From Arthrobacter sp. M2012083 (GTDB lineage: Bacteria > Actinomycetota > Actinomycetes > Actinomycetales > Micrococcaceae): a DNA stretch of 45,905 nucleotides. Numbering within the stretch: position 1 is the first letter of the stretch; each line of letters begins with the position of its first letter. The position numbers were made by a program, and so were the translations under genes. This document shows, piece by piece, positions 24,328 to 33,082 of this stretch. Below the pieces are notes generated by a model that saw nothing but the letters and a program-made list of their open reading frames with translations, searched no databases and was not told where the DNA came from. Location: contig NZ_AKKK01000050.1 of the NCBI RefSeq assembly GCF_000281065.1, forward strand, positions 1 through 45,905, read 5' to 3'.

Positions 24328-25548
24328 ATGGCGAATTTCAAGCAGTCCACTAAGCTTCATAATGTCCTCTACGACATCCGTGGACCGATTCTTCAGGCCG
24401 CCCAGCAAATGGAAGCGGAGGGTCACCGGATCCTCAAACTGAACATCGGAAACCCGGCCCCTTTCGGTTTTGAAGCGCCTGACGCCATCTTGGTGGACAT
24501 GATCCGCCACCTGCCCAACGCTCAGGGCTATAGCGATTCCCGTGGCATTTTCTCGGCCAGGACCGCCGTCTCGCAGTATTACCAGACGCGCGGCATCCAG
24601 AACATCCACGTTGACGACATCTACCTCGGCAACGGTGTCAGCGAGCTCATCACCATGTCCCTGATGGCACTTCTGGACGACGGTGACGAAGTGCTGATCC
24701 CCACGCCGGACTACCCGCTGTGGACGGCATCCGTGGCCCTCGCCGGCGGCCGACCCGTGCACTACCTCTGTGATGAAGAGTCCGGATGGCAGCCCGATCT
24801 TGAAGACATGGAGTCCAAGATCACGCCGCGGACCAAGGGCATTGTGGTGATCAACCCCAACAACCCCACCGGCGCCGTCTACCCGGAGGAGACCCTCAAG
24901 AAGATTGTCGCGTTGGCAGAGAAGCACGGACTGGTTCTCTTCGCTGACGAAATCTACGAGAAAATCCTCTACGAAGATGCCGTTCACGTTAACCTCGCCG
25001 GGCTAACCGGTGATGACGTCCTGTGCTTGACGTTCAGCGGCCTGTCCAAGGCCTACCGCGTCTGCGGCTACCGCGCAGGCTGGATGGCGATTTCCGGGCC
25101 TAAGAAGGATGCCGCCGATTACCTTGAGGGCATCAACCTGCTGGCCAACATGCGTTTGTGTGCCAACGTGCCTGCGCAGCACGCCATCCAAACCGCTCTC
25201 GGCGGCTACCAGAGCATCAACGATCTCATCCTTCCCGGTGGCAGGCTCCTGGAGCAGCGCAACAAGGCCTACGACCTCCTGAACGCCATCCCCGGTGTCA
25301 GCACGCAGCAGGCCAGGGGTGCCCTTTATCTGTTCCCGAAGTTGGACCCAGAGGTTTATCACATCAGGGACGACGAGAAGTTTGTCCTGGACCTGTTGAA
25401 AGAACAGAAAATCCTGGTCTCCCATGGGCGCGCTTTCAACTGGGTTCGTCCGGATCACTTCCGAATGGTCACCCTGCCCAACGTCAAGGACATAGAAGAA
25501 GCCATTGGTCGCATGGCGGACTTCCTGTCGAGGTACCCGGGCAACTAG
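24328..25548 (+). CDS. alaA: AlaA-type class I aminotransferase (pyruvate/alanine)
   Basis: This 406-aa fold-type I PLP enzyme has the PLP lysine in SGLSKAYRVCGYRAGW, the aspartate/Asn site in NPNNPTGAVYPEE, and an N-terminal segment (LHNVLYDIRGPILQAAQQME) typical of AlaA. It transfers the amino group of glutamate to pyruvate. ATG 24328 has CATATT six bases upstream, a possible leaderless start, with GAGGG close by. It stands alone between the opuC terminator and the PPK2 gene. The alanine assignment is from family likeness; related enzymes accept other keto acids. Confidence 0.85.
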   Translation: MANFKQSTKLHNVLYDIRGPILQAAQQMEAEGHRILKLNIGNPAPFGFEAPDAILVDMIRHLPNAQGYSDSRGIFSARTAVSQYYQTRGIQNIHVDDIYLGNGVSELITMSLMALLDDGDEVLIPTPDYPLWTASVALAGGRPVHYLCDEESGWQPDLEDMESKITPRTKGIVVINPNNPTGAVYPEETLKKIVALAEKHGLVLFADEIYEKILYEDAVHVNLAGLTGDDVLCLTFSGLSKAYRVCGYRAGWMAISGPKKDAADYLEGINLLANMRLCANVPAQHAIQTALGGYQSINDLILPGGRLLEQRNKAYDLLNAIPGVSTQQARGALYLFPKLDPEVYHIRDDEKFVLDLLKEQKILVSHGRAFNWVRPDHFRMVTLPNVKDIEEAIGRMADFLSRYPGN

Positions 25549-25601
25549 CCTGAGGTCCATAGCCGCGCCACGGGGGCGCGGCCGGGCAGAAAGGCATGCC
25601 A

Positions 25602-26456
25602 ATGGCTGCTGCAGTTGAGTTCGCCAAGAGTCCGGCCGAAGTACTGAGGGTGGGGTCGGGGTTTTCGCTGGCTGGCGTGGATCCTGACTCCACCCCGGGC
25701 TACACCGGTGTGAAAGCGGACGGCAAGGCGCTGCTGGCCGCCCAGGACGATCGACTTGCGGAACTGCAGGAAAAGCTCTTTGCCGAAGGAAAATTCGGTA
25801 GCCGCAAGCGGCTCCTGCTCATTCTTCAGGCCATGGATACTGCGGGCAAGGGCGGCATTGTCAGCCACGTTGTGGGAGCCATGGACCCGCAAGGTGTGCA
25901 GCTAACCGCTTTCAAGGCGCCGACGGACGAAGAAAAATCACACGACTTCCTCTGGCGGATCGAAAAACAAACCCCTGCCGCAGGAATGGTGGGTGTTTTT
26001 GATCGTTCGCAGTATGAGGACGTCCTGATCCACCGCGTTCATGGGTGGGCTGACGCTGCCGAACTGGAGCGCCGCTACGCAGCGATCAACGACTTCGAGT
26101 CACGTCTGCACGAGCAGGGAACCACCATTGTCAAGGTCATGCTCAATATCAGCAAGGACGAGCAGAAGAAGCGTCTTATCGCTCGCTTGGACGATCCCAG
26201 CAAGCACTGGAAATACAGTCGCGGTGACCTCGCGGAACGTGCGTACTGGGATGACTACATGGACGCGTACAGCATTGCGTTCGAGAAAACCTCAACCGAC
26301 ATCGCACCTTGGCACGTGGTGCCTGCCAACAAGAAGTGGTACGCGCGCATCGCCGTCCAGCAACTACTGTTGGATGCCCTGGGTAGCTTGCAACTGGATT
26401 GGCCCAAGGCTGACTTCGATGTCGCCGCTGAGCGTGCCCTCGTGGTGGAGTCCTAG
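25602..26456 (+). CDS. ppk2: Polyphosphate kinase 2 family phosphotransferase
   Basis: This 284-aa protein has the PPK2 Walker A QAMDTAGKGG at about 77-86, Walker B VFDRSQYEDVL at 132-142 and a lid rich in Arg/Lys (KKRLIARLDDPSKHWKYS). PPK2 proteins use polyphosphate to phosphorylate nucleotides, or the reverse. The single-domain size and lid sequence fit the one-domain classes I or III; which of ADP, AMP or GDP is used cannot be read. ATG 25602 has GAAAGG seven bases upstream; ATG 25596 is too close to it. The stop overlaps the xseB stop by four bases, in convergent orientation. Confidence 0.88.
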   Translation: MAAAVEFAKSPAEVLRVGSGFSLAGVDPDSTPGYTGVKADGKALLAAQDDRLAELQEKLFAEGKFGSRKRLLLILQAMDTAGKGGIVSHVVGAMDPQGVQLTAFKAPTDEEKSHDFLWRIEKQTPAAGMVGVFDRSQYEDVLIHRVHGWADAAELERRYAAINDFESRLHEQGTTIVKVMLNISKDEQKKRLIARLDDPSKHWKYSRGDLAERAYWDDYMDAYSIAFEKTSTDIAPWHVVPANKKWYARIAVQQLLLDALGSLQLDWPKADFDVAAERALVVES

Positions 26457-26713
26457 GCCGTAGGACTGCCGCCAGCCGGGGCTCCGCCGTCGCTGCTTGC
26501 ATCACGGGCCGTGGCCAGACGCTTGCGCGCGCCCTCAAGCCAGTCCTCGCAGCGTTTAGCCAGTGCCTCGCCACGCTCCCAAAGGGCAAGCGATTCTTCC
26601 AAGCTTGCTCCGCCTGCCTCCAAGCGACCTACGACGGACACGAGTTGTTCGCGGGCTTCCTCATAGCTCAAGTTGTCCAGGGATTCCGGTGCCGTTGGAT
26701 TGTTCTCAGTCAT
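26453..26713 (-). CDS. xseB: Exonuclease VII small subunit
   Basis: This 86-aa protein has the XseB core LSYEEAREQLVSVVGRLEAG and LEESLALWERGEALAKRCEDWL, which forms the helical hairpin that binds XseA. The tail (ASSDGGAPAGGSPTA) is disordered. It follows xseA by 40 bp on the same strand. Together they degrade single-stranded DNA from both ends in repair. Confidence 0.93.
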   Translation of the reverse strand: MTENNPTAPESLDNLSYEEAREQLVSVVGRLEAGGASLEESLALWERGEALAKRCEDWLEGARKRLATARDASSDGGAPAGGSPTA

Positions 26714-26753
26714 GGTGTCCTTTGATGTGGTGGTGACGGTGGTTGTGGCAGAT

Positions 26754-28031
26754 TCAACGTTCGACGAGTTGTCCTTGGCCGGCGGAGACAGCCCTGAAAC
26801 GGCCCTCAGCTACGCGGATGCTTAGCGGCGTCCCGTCCGGCGCTTCCTCGGGGCTGCTCACAACGTGGTGCCCCGCCTGGTCCTCGCCGAGGAGCTGGAC
26901 AACGGCATATCCGCGATCCAGTGTTTTTTGGGGTGAGAGGGCACGGACCTGCGCACGCAAGTGGTGGACTTGGTCCAATGCCCTGAGTACCGCGGTGCTG
27001 ACCGCAGAATGGGCCCTGCGCTGCAGGCGGTGGATATCTTCGGAGCGGGCGTCCACCATTGAAGCAGGAGTGGCCAATACGGGCCGCGATCTCAGTGCAT
27101 GGAGTCGATCAGTCTCCCGGTCAACCATGCGGCTGATGCTTCGGCGGAGATGGTCCCGGGCCTGGCGAACCATGGCCAGTTCTTCGGCCACATCCGGAAC
27201 TATGCGCTTGGCCGCGTCAGTGGGCGTTGACGCACGTAGGTCCGCCACGTCGTCCAAGATCGGGCGGTCAGCTTCATGGCCGATGGCACTAACAATCGGT
27301 GTGGTCGCGGCCGAGACGGCTCGAATGAGGTCTTCATTGCTGAACGGCAGGAGATCCTCCAGTGCGCCGCCACCTCGGGCGAGGACAATGACATCCACGT
27401 GCGGGTCGGCATCCAGTTTCTTGAGGGCCGCGATGATCTGCGAAACAGCAGTATTGCCTTGAACGGCCACCTCGCGAACGTCAAACTCAACTGCTGGCCA
27501 ACGCAAGGCGGCATTGCGCATGACGTCCTTCTTGGCGTCGGAATCCCGACCGGTGATGAGGCCGATGCGGTGGGGCAGCAACGGGAGTTTGCGCTTCCGC
27601 GAATCCGCGAACAGTCCCTCGGTTGCCAAAGCTTGACGAAGCCGTTCGATCCTTGCCAGGAGATCGCCCAGGCCTACCGGACGAATGTCCTTAACGGACA
27701 TATTCAAGCGCCCTGTCTTGACCCAGAAGTCCGCCTTGACCAAGGCAACCACCCGGGAACCCCGTTCCAGGGGTATCTTCTGGCGGTCAAGCACCGTTGA
27801 CCAGACCGATGCCGGAAGTGAAATTTCTGCGTCAACATCACGCAGGGTCAGGAAAGCGTTACCACCCCGGCGGTTCAGTTCGATGACCTGACCCTCGATC
27901 CATGCGGCCGGAGCCCGCTCAATGTGTGCCTTGAGCTTGCGGGACAGCAATTGCAGGGGCCAGGGATTGTCCGGGCTGGTTTCGGCGGCAGTCCCCGGCA
28001 GTGTGGATTCCGGTGTCGCTTCAGCGGACAT
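26754..28031 (-). CDS. xseA: Exonuclease VII large subunit
   Basis: This 425-aa protein has an N-terminal OB-fold (about 30-120: WIEGQVIELNRRGGNAFLTL), a catalytic core with IGLITGRDSDAKKDVM, DVIVLARGGGALEDLLPF and SAIGHEADRPILDDVADLRASTPTDAA, and a coiled-coil helical region. The active-site His/Asp residues of the IGHExD motif are present. It is slightly shorter than E. coli XseA (about 456 aa), as usual in actinobacteria. It starts at ATG 28031 and shares a divergent 183-bp region with the next gene. Confidence 0.94.
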   Translation of the reverse strand: MSAEATPESTLPGTAAETSPDNPWPLQLLSRKLKAHIERAPAAWIEGQVIELNRRGGNAFLTLRDVDAEISLPASVWSTVLDRQKIPLERGSRVVALVKADFWVKTGRLNMSVKDIRPVGLGDLLARIERLRQALATEGLFADSRKRKLPLLPHRIGLITGRDSDAKKDVMRNAALRWPAVEFDVREVAVQGNTAVSQIIAALKKLDADPHVDVIVLARGGGALEDLLPFSNEDLIRAVSAATTPIVSAIGHEADRPILDDVADLRASTPTDAAKRIVPDVAEELAMVRQARDHLRRSISRMVDRETDRLHALRSRPVLATPASMVDARSEDIHRLQRRAHSAVSTAVLRALDQVHHLRAQVRALSPQKTLDRGYAVVQLLGEDQAGHHVVSSPEEAPDGTPLSIRVAEGRFRAVSAGQGQLVER

Positions 28032-28214
28032 GGTGGGTCCATGGCTGGTTCAGTCGCCGTGTTTCTTCCTGCATTGTCATAGTCCTCGCTCAGGGGTGCG
28101 GCTGTGGTTGCCAACCGGCCTTCCAACTCTATCCATAGCTTGGGCGAGGCCTCCGACATTTTTTTCTGCCATGTGGACAGACCTAGGATGGTGCCATAGC
28201 CACCGAGCCTGAGG

Positions 28215-29078
28215 ATGACCTTGCGTACTTTTGTTTCAGCATTGGGAGTGATCCTCGCCTTACTCCTTACAGCTGTGGCCGTTCCAACGGCGTGGGTCGA
28301 CCAGAACATCGTCAAAGAAGAGGGCTTTGTACGCATAGCAGGTGACTTGGGCAACGATCCGGAATTCCAAAACCGCTTGGCTACGGCCGCGGTTGGAACC
28401 TTCGAGTCCTCCGTGGATCTACCAGGACCTATTCAGTCCTTGGCAGCCGATGCACTCCGCAGCGCTGCATCGGGTATGCAATCGTGGAGCGACTACCCTC
28501 AAGCGTGGGAAGAGACAGTACGCAACAGCCACAGGTTGAACTTCGGCGCAGCGAACCAACCTGAGGAGGCCGCCACTACCACAGCCCTGGCCCTTGATAT
28601 CAGCCCTCTGGTTCGGCTCATTCGTGATCATTTCGCCGAGGCCACCCGGATCCGGATTGATGTTCCCGCGGAAAGTTTGGTGTCCCTGGGGGAGCCCTCC
28701 CACCGCCAGCTGGTGGAGCGGGTGGCGGCATTCGCACCCCTGTGGTGGGTAGCCGCACTCGGTGCCCTGATATCCGTGCTCCTGGGGCTTGTCGCCGCGC
28801 GCCGGCGGTCCCTGGTATTGGTCTTCCTCGGACTGGGCGGCTTGGCGCTTGCTGCTCTCTGGACGGCCGGGGCGGATCTTGCCGGGGGAGTGGTTGGCAG
28901 TCTGTCCAGCGCAAACGGCGTGGCCGAGCTCTTCAAGCAGGAGTTCCTCACGGCAGCCAAGACAGGCTTCGGGGAATGGATCCTGATCGCAGCGGTGGCG
29001 TCCGGTGGAGTCTTTGTGGCCGGCGTCATAGCTTCCGTTGTGTCAGGGCGACGAGGGTCACGTTCGGCCAGCAGCTAA
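28215..29078 (+). CDS. Actinobacterial membrane protein of unknown function
   Basis: This 287-aa protein has an N-terminal membrane helix (FVSALGVILALLLTAVAVPTAW), an extracytoplasmic domain of about 150 residues without cysteines, then helices at about 175-190, 195-222 and 250-275 and a basic end (SGRRGSRSASS). I do not recognise a named family. ATG 28215 has GAGG just upstream and TAGGAT at about 28183, giving a short leader. The gene stands between xseA and ispH; its last codons overlap the first copy of a duplicated ispH promoter element. The architecture suggests a sensor or envelope role, but nothing more can be said. Confidence 0.7.
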   Translation: MTLRTFVSALGVILALLLTAVAVPTAWVDQNIVKEEGFVRIAGDLGNDPEFQNRLATAAVGTFESSVDLPGPIQSLAADALRSAASGMQSWSDYPQAWEETVRNSHRLNFGAANQPEEAATTTALALDISPLVRLIRDHFAEATRIRIDVPAESLVSLGEPSHRQLVERVAAFAPLWWVAALGALISVLLGLVAARRRSLVLVFLGLGGLALAALWTAGADLAGGVVGSLSSANGVAELFKQEFLTAAKTGFGEWILIAAVASGGVFVAGVIASVVSGRRGSRSASS

Positions 29079-29128
29079 AGTCCTGGCCGATAGCAAGGAG
29101 GCAAAGTCCGGCCCGGTAGCATGGAGGA
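29077..29128 (+). repeat. 26-bp tandem duplication of the ispH promoter/start module
   Basis: Two adjacent 26-bp units, 29077-29102 and 29103-29128, match at 21 of 26 positions. Each reads AAAGTCC...TAGCA(A/T)GGAGG, that is, a -10-like TAGCAN followed by a GGAGG. The second unit ends exactly at the ispH ATG; the first unit begins in the stop of the membrane-protein gene and has no start codon after it. Confidence 0.85.
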
Positions 29129-30214
29129 ATGACCAGCACAGCAGTTTCCATTCCTATGCCCGCGGTGCCCCGTAGACGCCGTTCTCCGGAAGAGGTTCAG
29201 GCAGCGGCGCCCGTCACGGGTCCCAAGAAGGTTCTGTTGGCGGCTCCTCGGGGCTATTGCGCCGGCGTGGACCGGGCTGTCATCGCCGTGGAGAAGGCCC
29301 TGGAGCACTACGGCCCTCCCGTTTATGTGCGCAAGCAGATCGTCCACAATGTGCATGTGGTCAGCTCCCTGGAGGAACAAGGAGCAATCTTCGTCGAGGA
29401 GACCGACGAGGTTCCCGAAGGTGCCCTGGTGATCTTCTCCGCGCACGGTGTCTCGCCCGCAGTGGTCCAATCTGCCGAGGACCGCGGACTGCGCACCATC
29501 GACGCAACGTGCCCTCTGGTGACTAAGGTCCACAAGGAAGCTGTGCGTTTCGCCAAGGAGGACTACGACATCCTGCTGATCGGCCACGAAGGCCATGAGG
29601 AAGTCGAAGGAACCGCCGGTGAAGCCCCGGAGCACATTCAGATCATCAACGGACCGCACGAGGTAGACAAAGTCACTGTCCGTGATCCGGAGAAGACCAT
29701 CTGGCTTTCGCAGACCACGCTCAGCGTGGACGAAACGATGGAGACGGTTCGCCTTCTCAAGGACCGGTTCCCCACGCTGCAGGATCCCCCCAGCGATGAC
29801 ATTTGCTATGCCACCACCAACCGTCAGGTGGCCATCAAGAAGATCGCACCGCAGGCTGACCTGGTCATCGTTGTGGGGTCGGCCAACTCATCCAACTCGG
29901 TGCGCTTGGTCGAGGTAGCACTGGAATATGGTGCCAAGAGCTCCTACCGCGTGGACTTCGCCAACGAAGTGGACGAGTCCTGGTTTGAGGGCGTCGCCAC
30001 CGTGGGTGTGACATCGGGAGCCTCTGTTCCAGAAGTGCTGGTCAAGGATGTTCTGCGGCTTCTGGCCGACTACGGTTACGGCGAGGTCCAGGAAGTGGTG
30101 ACGGCAGAGGAAGACCTGCTTTTCTCGCTTCCAAAGGAACTGCGGGCCACCTTGAAGAAAGCCGGCGACGTGACACGTGCCCTTGGCGGCCGCGGAAACC
30201 GCCCGACCTCATAG
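29129..30214 (+). CDS. ispH: 4-hydroxy-3-methylbut-2-enyl diphosphate reductase
   Basis: This 361-aa enzyme has the three iron-sulphur Cys in LAAPRGYCAGVDRAV (Cys44), DATCPLVTKVHKEA and DDICYATTNRQ, and the catalytic His/Glu regions (IGHEGHEEVEG). It carries out the last step of the MEP pathway, giving IPP and DMAPP. The first 30 residues are a Pro/Ala/Arg-rich extension absent from E. coli IspH. ATG 29129 follows TAGCAT by six bases, with GGAGGA between. It converges with rmuC over a shared terminator. Confidence 0.96.
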   Translation: MTSTAVSIPMPAVPRRRRSPEEVQAAAPVTGPKKVLLAAPRGYCAGVDRAVIAVEKALEHYGPPVYVRKQIVHNVHVVSSLEEQGAIFVEETDEVPEGALVIFSAHGVSPAVVQSAEDRGLRTIDATCPLVTKVHKEAVRFAKEDYDILLIGHEGHEEVEGTAGEAPEHIQIINGPHEVDKVTVRDPEKTIWLSQTTLSVDETMETVRLLKDRFPTLQDPPSDDICYATTNRQVAIKKIAPQADLVIVVGSANSSNSVRLVEVALEYGAKSSYRVDFANEVDESWFEGVATVGVTSGASVPEVLVKDVLRLLADYGYGEVQEVVTAEEDLLFSLPKELRATLKKAGDVTRALGGRGNRPTS

Positions 30215-30237
30215 CTCCGATTTCTTCTGACAACGCC

Positions 30238-30283
30238 GGCCCGCCGTGGTCGCCTGCCAACTGGGAGGCTTCCACGGCGGGCC
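30238..30283. terminator. Bidirectional terminator between ispH and rmuC
   Basis: GGCCCGCCGTGG (30238-30249) pairs perfectly with CCACGGCGGGCC (30272-30283) around a 22-base loop. It lies between two convergent genes, 23 bp from each stop. Confidence 0.75.
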
Positions 30284-30305
30284 AGCTCGTTAAGAGCGCT
30301 TACGT

Positions 30306-31580
30306 CTAAGCAGCCGACTCTTGATCGTCGCTGTCCTCGTGGTCTCTGGTGGAGTCCTGGTGCCCGAAGGTGTCTACGGCCAGCAGCTCAGGGGCTGCCA
30401 AGGCTCGGGGGACAGCCTCCACGGACATGGGAGCGGCGAGACCCGCATCGTCCATGGTGTTGAGCTTGCGCGCGGTCGGGAGTACCCGAGCCTCCAGCGT
30501 GCCCACCATGGCGTTGTAGCGATCCACGGATGTCTTCAGTGAGCTTCCCAACTTACCGACGTTCTCTCCCAGCGTGCCCATCCGCTCGTACAGTTGCTTG
30601 GCGAGCTCGAACAGCTCGTGGGCACTGTCCGTGAGGACGTCCTGTCGCCAGGTGAAGGCAACCGATTTGAGGACCGCCAGCAACGTCCCGGGCGACGCCA
30701 GAACCACGTTCCTGGACAAGGCGTGTTCGAGCAGGGCCGGGTCGGCTTCAAGTGCCGACGCCAGAATGGACTCCGCCGGAAGGAAACAGATCACCAGCTC
30801 GGGGGAGTTCCCCGGAATGTCCCAATATTTCTTGGCCGCCAAGGCATCGATGTGGGCCTTGAGCGCCTTTGCGTGCTGTGCTAGCAGTGTCTTGGAGTCA
30901 TGGTTGATGGCGGGTCCCACCGACTCGCCAAACGAGCCGTCTCCGTGGAGTTGTTCCTGCGCGGCCAGATAGGAAGCAAGCGGTACCTTGGCATCCACCA
31001 CCAGTTGCTTGCCACCGGGAAGCTGGACCACCAGGTCCGGCCGCAGGGTGTTGTCGCTACGTCCGGAGTGAACCTGCTCGTGGAAGTCCACGTGCCGGAG
31101 CATCCCCGAGGCCTCTACGACCCTGCGGAGCTGAACCTCGCCCCACTGGCCGCGGGCACTATTCGAACGGAGCGCTGAGGCCAGCGCATGGGTTGACCGC
31201 AAGAGCTGCTCGTCCGATGAACGCGCGTCCTGTAGTTGCTGGGCGAGTTGCCCGTACTGCTCCACCCTGTCCCTTTCGAGAAGCGAAACCTGTTGCTGGA
31301 CCGCCGTCAGCTTCTCCGCCACGGGAGCGAGCGCACGCAGGACGCTGCCATCAGAGTTCCTTGCTGCGTTCAGCTCCCGGTTCTGCGTAAACAAAAGCCG
31401 GCGTTCGGCGTCGGCCGCTGCGAGCTGTGCCGTCACCTCCGAAAGCCGTGACGAAACGGCGTCGAAGTCTTCTTCCAAGCCGGCGCTCCGGCGTCGGAAG
31501 AGAACATAGCCAGCCGCGAGGCCAATCGCAGCACCAATCAGCAGCATGAGCAGGGCCAATACCAATCCAAATCCATCCAT
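30306..31580 (-). CDS. rmuC: DNA recombination protein RmuC
   Basis: This 424-aa protein begins with a membrane helix (LVLALLMLLIGAAIGLAAGYVLF), then a coiled coil to about residue 120 (LSEVTAQLAAADAERRLLF), then the RmuC nuclease-like domain (RGQWGEVQLRRVVEASGM, then VDAKVPLASYLAA, then FLPAESILASALEADPALL). RmuC limits inversions at short inverted repeats and was recently linked to DNA protection. The C-terminal 60 residues are acidic and low in structure. It starts at ATG 31580, next to a CCCTGT-C-ACAGGG dyad. Confidence 0.92.
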   Translation of the reverse strand: MDGFGLVLALLMLLIGAAIGLAAGYVLFRRRSAGLEEDFDAVSSRLSEVTAQLAAADAERRLLFTQNRELNAARNSDGSVLRALAPVAEKLTAVQQQVSLLERDRVEQYGQLAQQLQDARSSDEQLLRSTHALASALRSNSARGQWGEVQLRRVVEASGMLRHVDFHEQVHSGRSDNTLRPDLVVQLPGGKQLVVDAKVPLASYLAAQEQLHGDGSFGESVGPAINHDSKTLLAQHAKALKAHIDALAAKKYWDIPGNSPELVICFLPAESILASALEADPALLEHALSRNVVLASPGTLLAVLKSVAFTWRQDVLTDSAHELFELAKQLYERMGTLGENVGKLGSSLKTSVDRYNAMVGTLEARVLPTARKLNTMDDAGLAAPMSVEAVPRALAAPELLAVDTFGHQDSTRDHEDSDDQESAA

Positions 31581-31587
31581 GTGGCAA

Positions 31588-31600
31588 CCCTGTCACAGGG
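31588..31600. promoter_or_regulatory. Dyad CCCTGT-C-ACAGGG upstream of rmuC
   Basis: A perfect 13-bp inverted repeat lies 8 bp before the rmuC ATG, in the 111-bp divergent gap with ychF. It does not match the actinobacterial LexA box. An operator or a short hairpin in the rmuC leader are both possible. Confidence 0.3.
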
Positions 31601-31691
31601 GTACGACAGTTTTAGCGAGGCTGCAGCCGCGGGCGTCGGTTGGGGGAGGGAACAACCGCGGACACGGTTCCAACGGGTAGAATCAATGCTC

Positions 31692-32777
31692 GTGGCTCTT
31701 ACTATTGGCATCGTCGGACTGCCCAACGTCGGCAAATCAACTCTTTTCAACGCACTGACCCGCAATCAGGTGCTCGCTGCGAACTATCCGTTCGCTACCA
31801 TCGAGCCCAACGTCGGAGTGGTCAACCTTCCTGATCCCCGTCTTGCGAAGCTGGCGGAGATCTTCGGTTCGCAGAAGTTGCTTCCCGCGCCCGTGTCCTT
31901 CGTGGACATCGCCGGCATCGTGAAGGGTGCATCCGAGGGCGAAGGCCTGGGCAACAAGTTCCTGGCCAACATCCGCGAAGCAGAGGCCATCGCACAGGTG
32001 GTCCGCGTATTTGACGATCCCGACGTCATCCACGTCGACGGCAAGGTTGACCCGCGCTCCGACATGGAGACCATCAACACCGAGCTGATCCTCGCCGACC
32101 TTCAGACCATCGAAAACGCGATCCCGCGTATCGAAAAAGAGGTCAAGATCAAGAAGCGTGAAGCAGCCGAGCTGGCCGCCATCAAGGCAGCCCAGGCAGT
32201 TCTGGAACGCGGCGACACCATCTTCTCTTCGATCAAGAGCGACAAGTTGGAGATGGGGCACCTCAAGGAGCTCGGACTTCTCACTGCCAAGCCCTTCATC
32301 TACGTCTTCAACGCCGATGAAGGCATCCTCGGCGACCAGGAAAAGCAGGACGAGTTGCGCGCCCTGGTTGCTCCCGCAGATGCCGTATTCCTCGACGCCA
32401 AGCTCGAAGCCGACCTCGTTGAACTGGATGAGGAAGAAGCCCGCGAGATGCTGGAAATGAACGGCCAGAGCGAATCCGGCCTGGATCAGTTGGCACGTGT
32501 AGGTTTCCACACTCTTGGCCTGCAGACCTACCTCACGGCCGGTCCCAAGGAAACCCGTGCCTGGACCATTCGCCAGGGCGACACCGCACCCCAGGCCGCC
32601 GGCGTGATCCACTCCGACTTCCAGCGTGGCTTCATCAAGGCCGAGGTTGTCTCCTTTGACGACCTCATCGATGCCGGTTCCATGGCCGAGGCAAAGTCCC
32701 GTGGCAAGGTCCGCATCGAAGGCAAAGAGTACGTGATGGCCGACGGCGACGTGGTGGAGTTCCGCTTCAACGTGTAA
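31692..32777 (+). CDS. ychF: Redox-regulated ATPase YchF
   Basis: This 361-aa OBG-like protein has P-loop GLPNVGKST at 9-17, DIAGIVKGASEGEGLGNKF, and NADE in place of the usual NKxD, which shifts specificity to ATP in this family. The C-terminal TGS domain covers about 278-361 (LQTYLTAGPKETRAWTIRQGD). It binds ribosomes and affects oxidative-stress responses. I chose GTG 31692 because it gives the canonical MALTIGIVGLPNVG start; TAGAAT at 31678-31683 lies eight bases upstream, so the mRNA may be leaderless. ATG 31686 would only add two residues. Confidence 0.95.
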   Translation: MALTIGIVGLPNVGKSTLFNALTRNQVLAANYPFATIEPNVGVVNLPDPRLAKLAEIFGSQKLLPAPVSFVDIAGIVKGASEGEGLGNKFLANIREAEAIAQVVRVFDDPDVIHVDGKVDPRSDMETINTELILADLQTIENAIPRIEKEVKIKKREAAELAAIKAAQAVLERGDTIFSSIKSDKLEMGHLKELGLLTAKPFIYVFNADEGILGDQEKQDELRALVAPADAVFLDAKLEADLVELDEEEAREMLEMNGQSESGLDQLARVGFHTLGLQTYLTAGPKETRAWTIRQGDTAPQAAGVIHSDFQRGFIKAEVVSFDDLIDAGSMAEAKSRGKVRIEGKEYVMADGDVVEFRFNV

Positions 32778-32792
32778 TGCACACAAATTTCG

Positions 32793-32826
32793 AAGGGCCC
32801 TGGTTCAACTGAACCGGGGCCTTTTT
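32793..32826 (+). terminator. Rho-independent terminator after ychF
   Basis: AAGGGCCCTGGTTCA pairs with TGAACCGGGGCCTT, with one mismatch, and is followed by a T6 run. It has a classical shape, which is unusual in this window. Confidence 0.9.
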
Positions 32827-33082
32827 TGCGCCCAAATAGCTCCTGTCCTGCTGTCAGACAGCGAATGCTACCACTGAGTAACGTTTGACTTGAAATCCGC
32901 GGCAATTTAGGCATCTGGAGGTTGCGGAACGGTTACAGTTTGGCCAGCATGTCCCAACATCTGGACGCAATGTGGGTAGGCTTACACACACATGTAGGCA
33001 ACGTCACAGTAGGAAACTGTGCCTGTGCCTGGGGGAAATCACGAATTTCCCCTGCTCAACTCCACGACTCATAGGAGGCGGA
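32827..33082 (+). promoter_or_regulatory. Leader and control region of the peptide transporter operon
   Basis: This 256-bp region has no gene. It holds a dyad GCTGTC-A-GACAGC (32850-32862), two copies of CATCTGGA (32912-32919 and 32958-32965), and two hairpins near the start codon: CACAGT/ACTGTG (33005-33021) and GGGGAAAT/ATTTCCCC (33032-33052). The hairpins lie in the probable 5' leader and could affect mRNA stability of dppA, which is often the most expressed gene of such operons. A TAGGCT at about 32977 is a possible -10 element. Confidence 0.45.

Noticed and set aside
31737..32786. 349-codon open frame antisense to ychF
   Set aside because: It is a shadow of the conserved YchF gene, with low-complexity sequence and no start signal.
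32870..32940. MtrA-type GTAAC boxes before dppA
   Set aside because: There are single GTAAC and GTTAC half-sites about 50 bp apart, not the tandem six-base-spaced arrangement.
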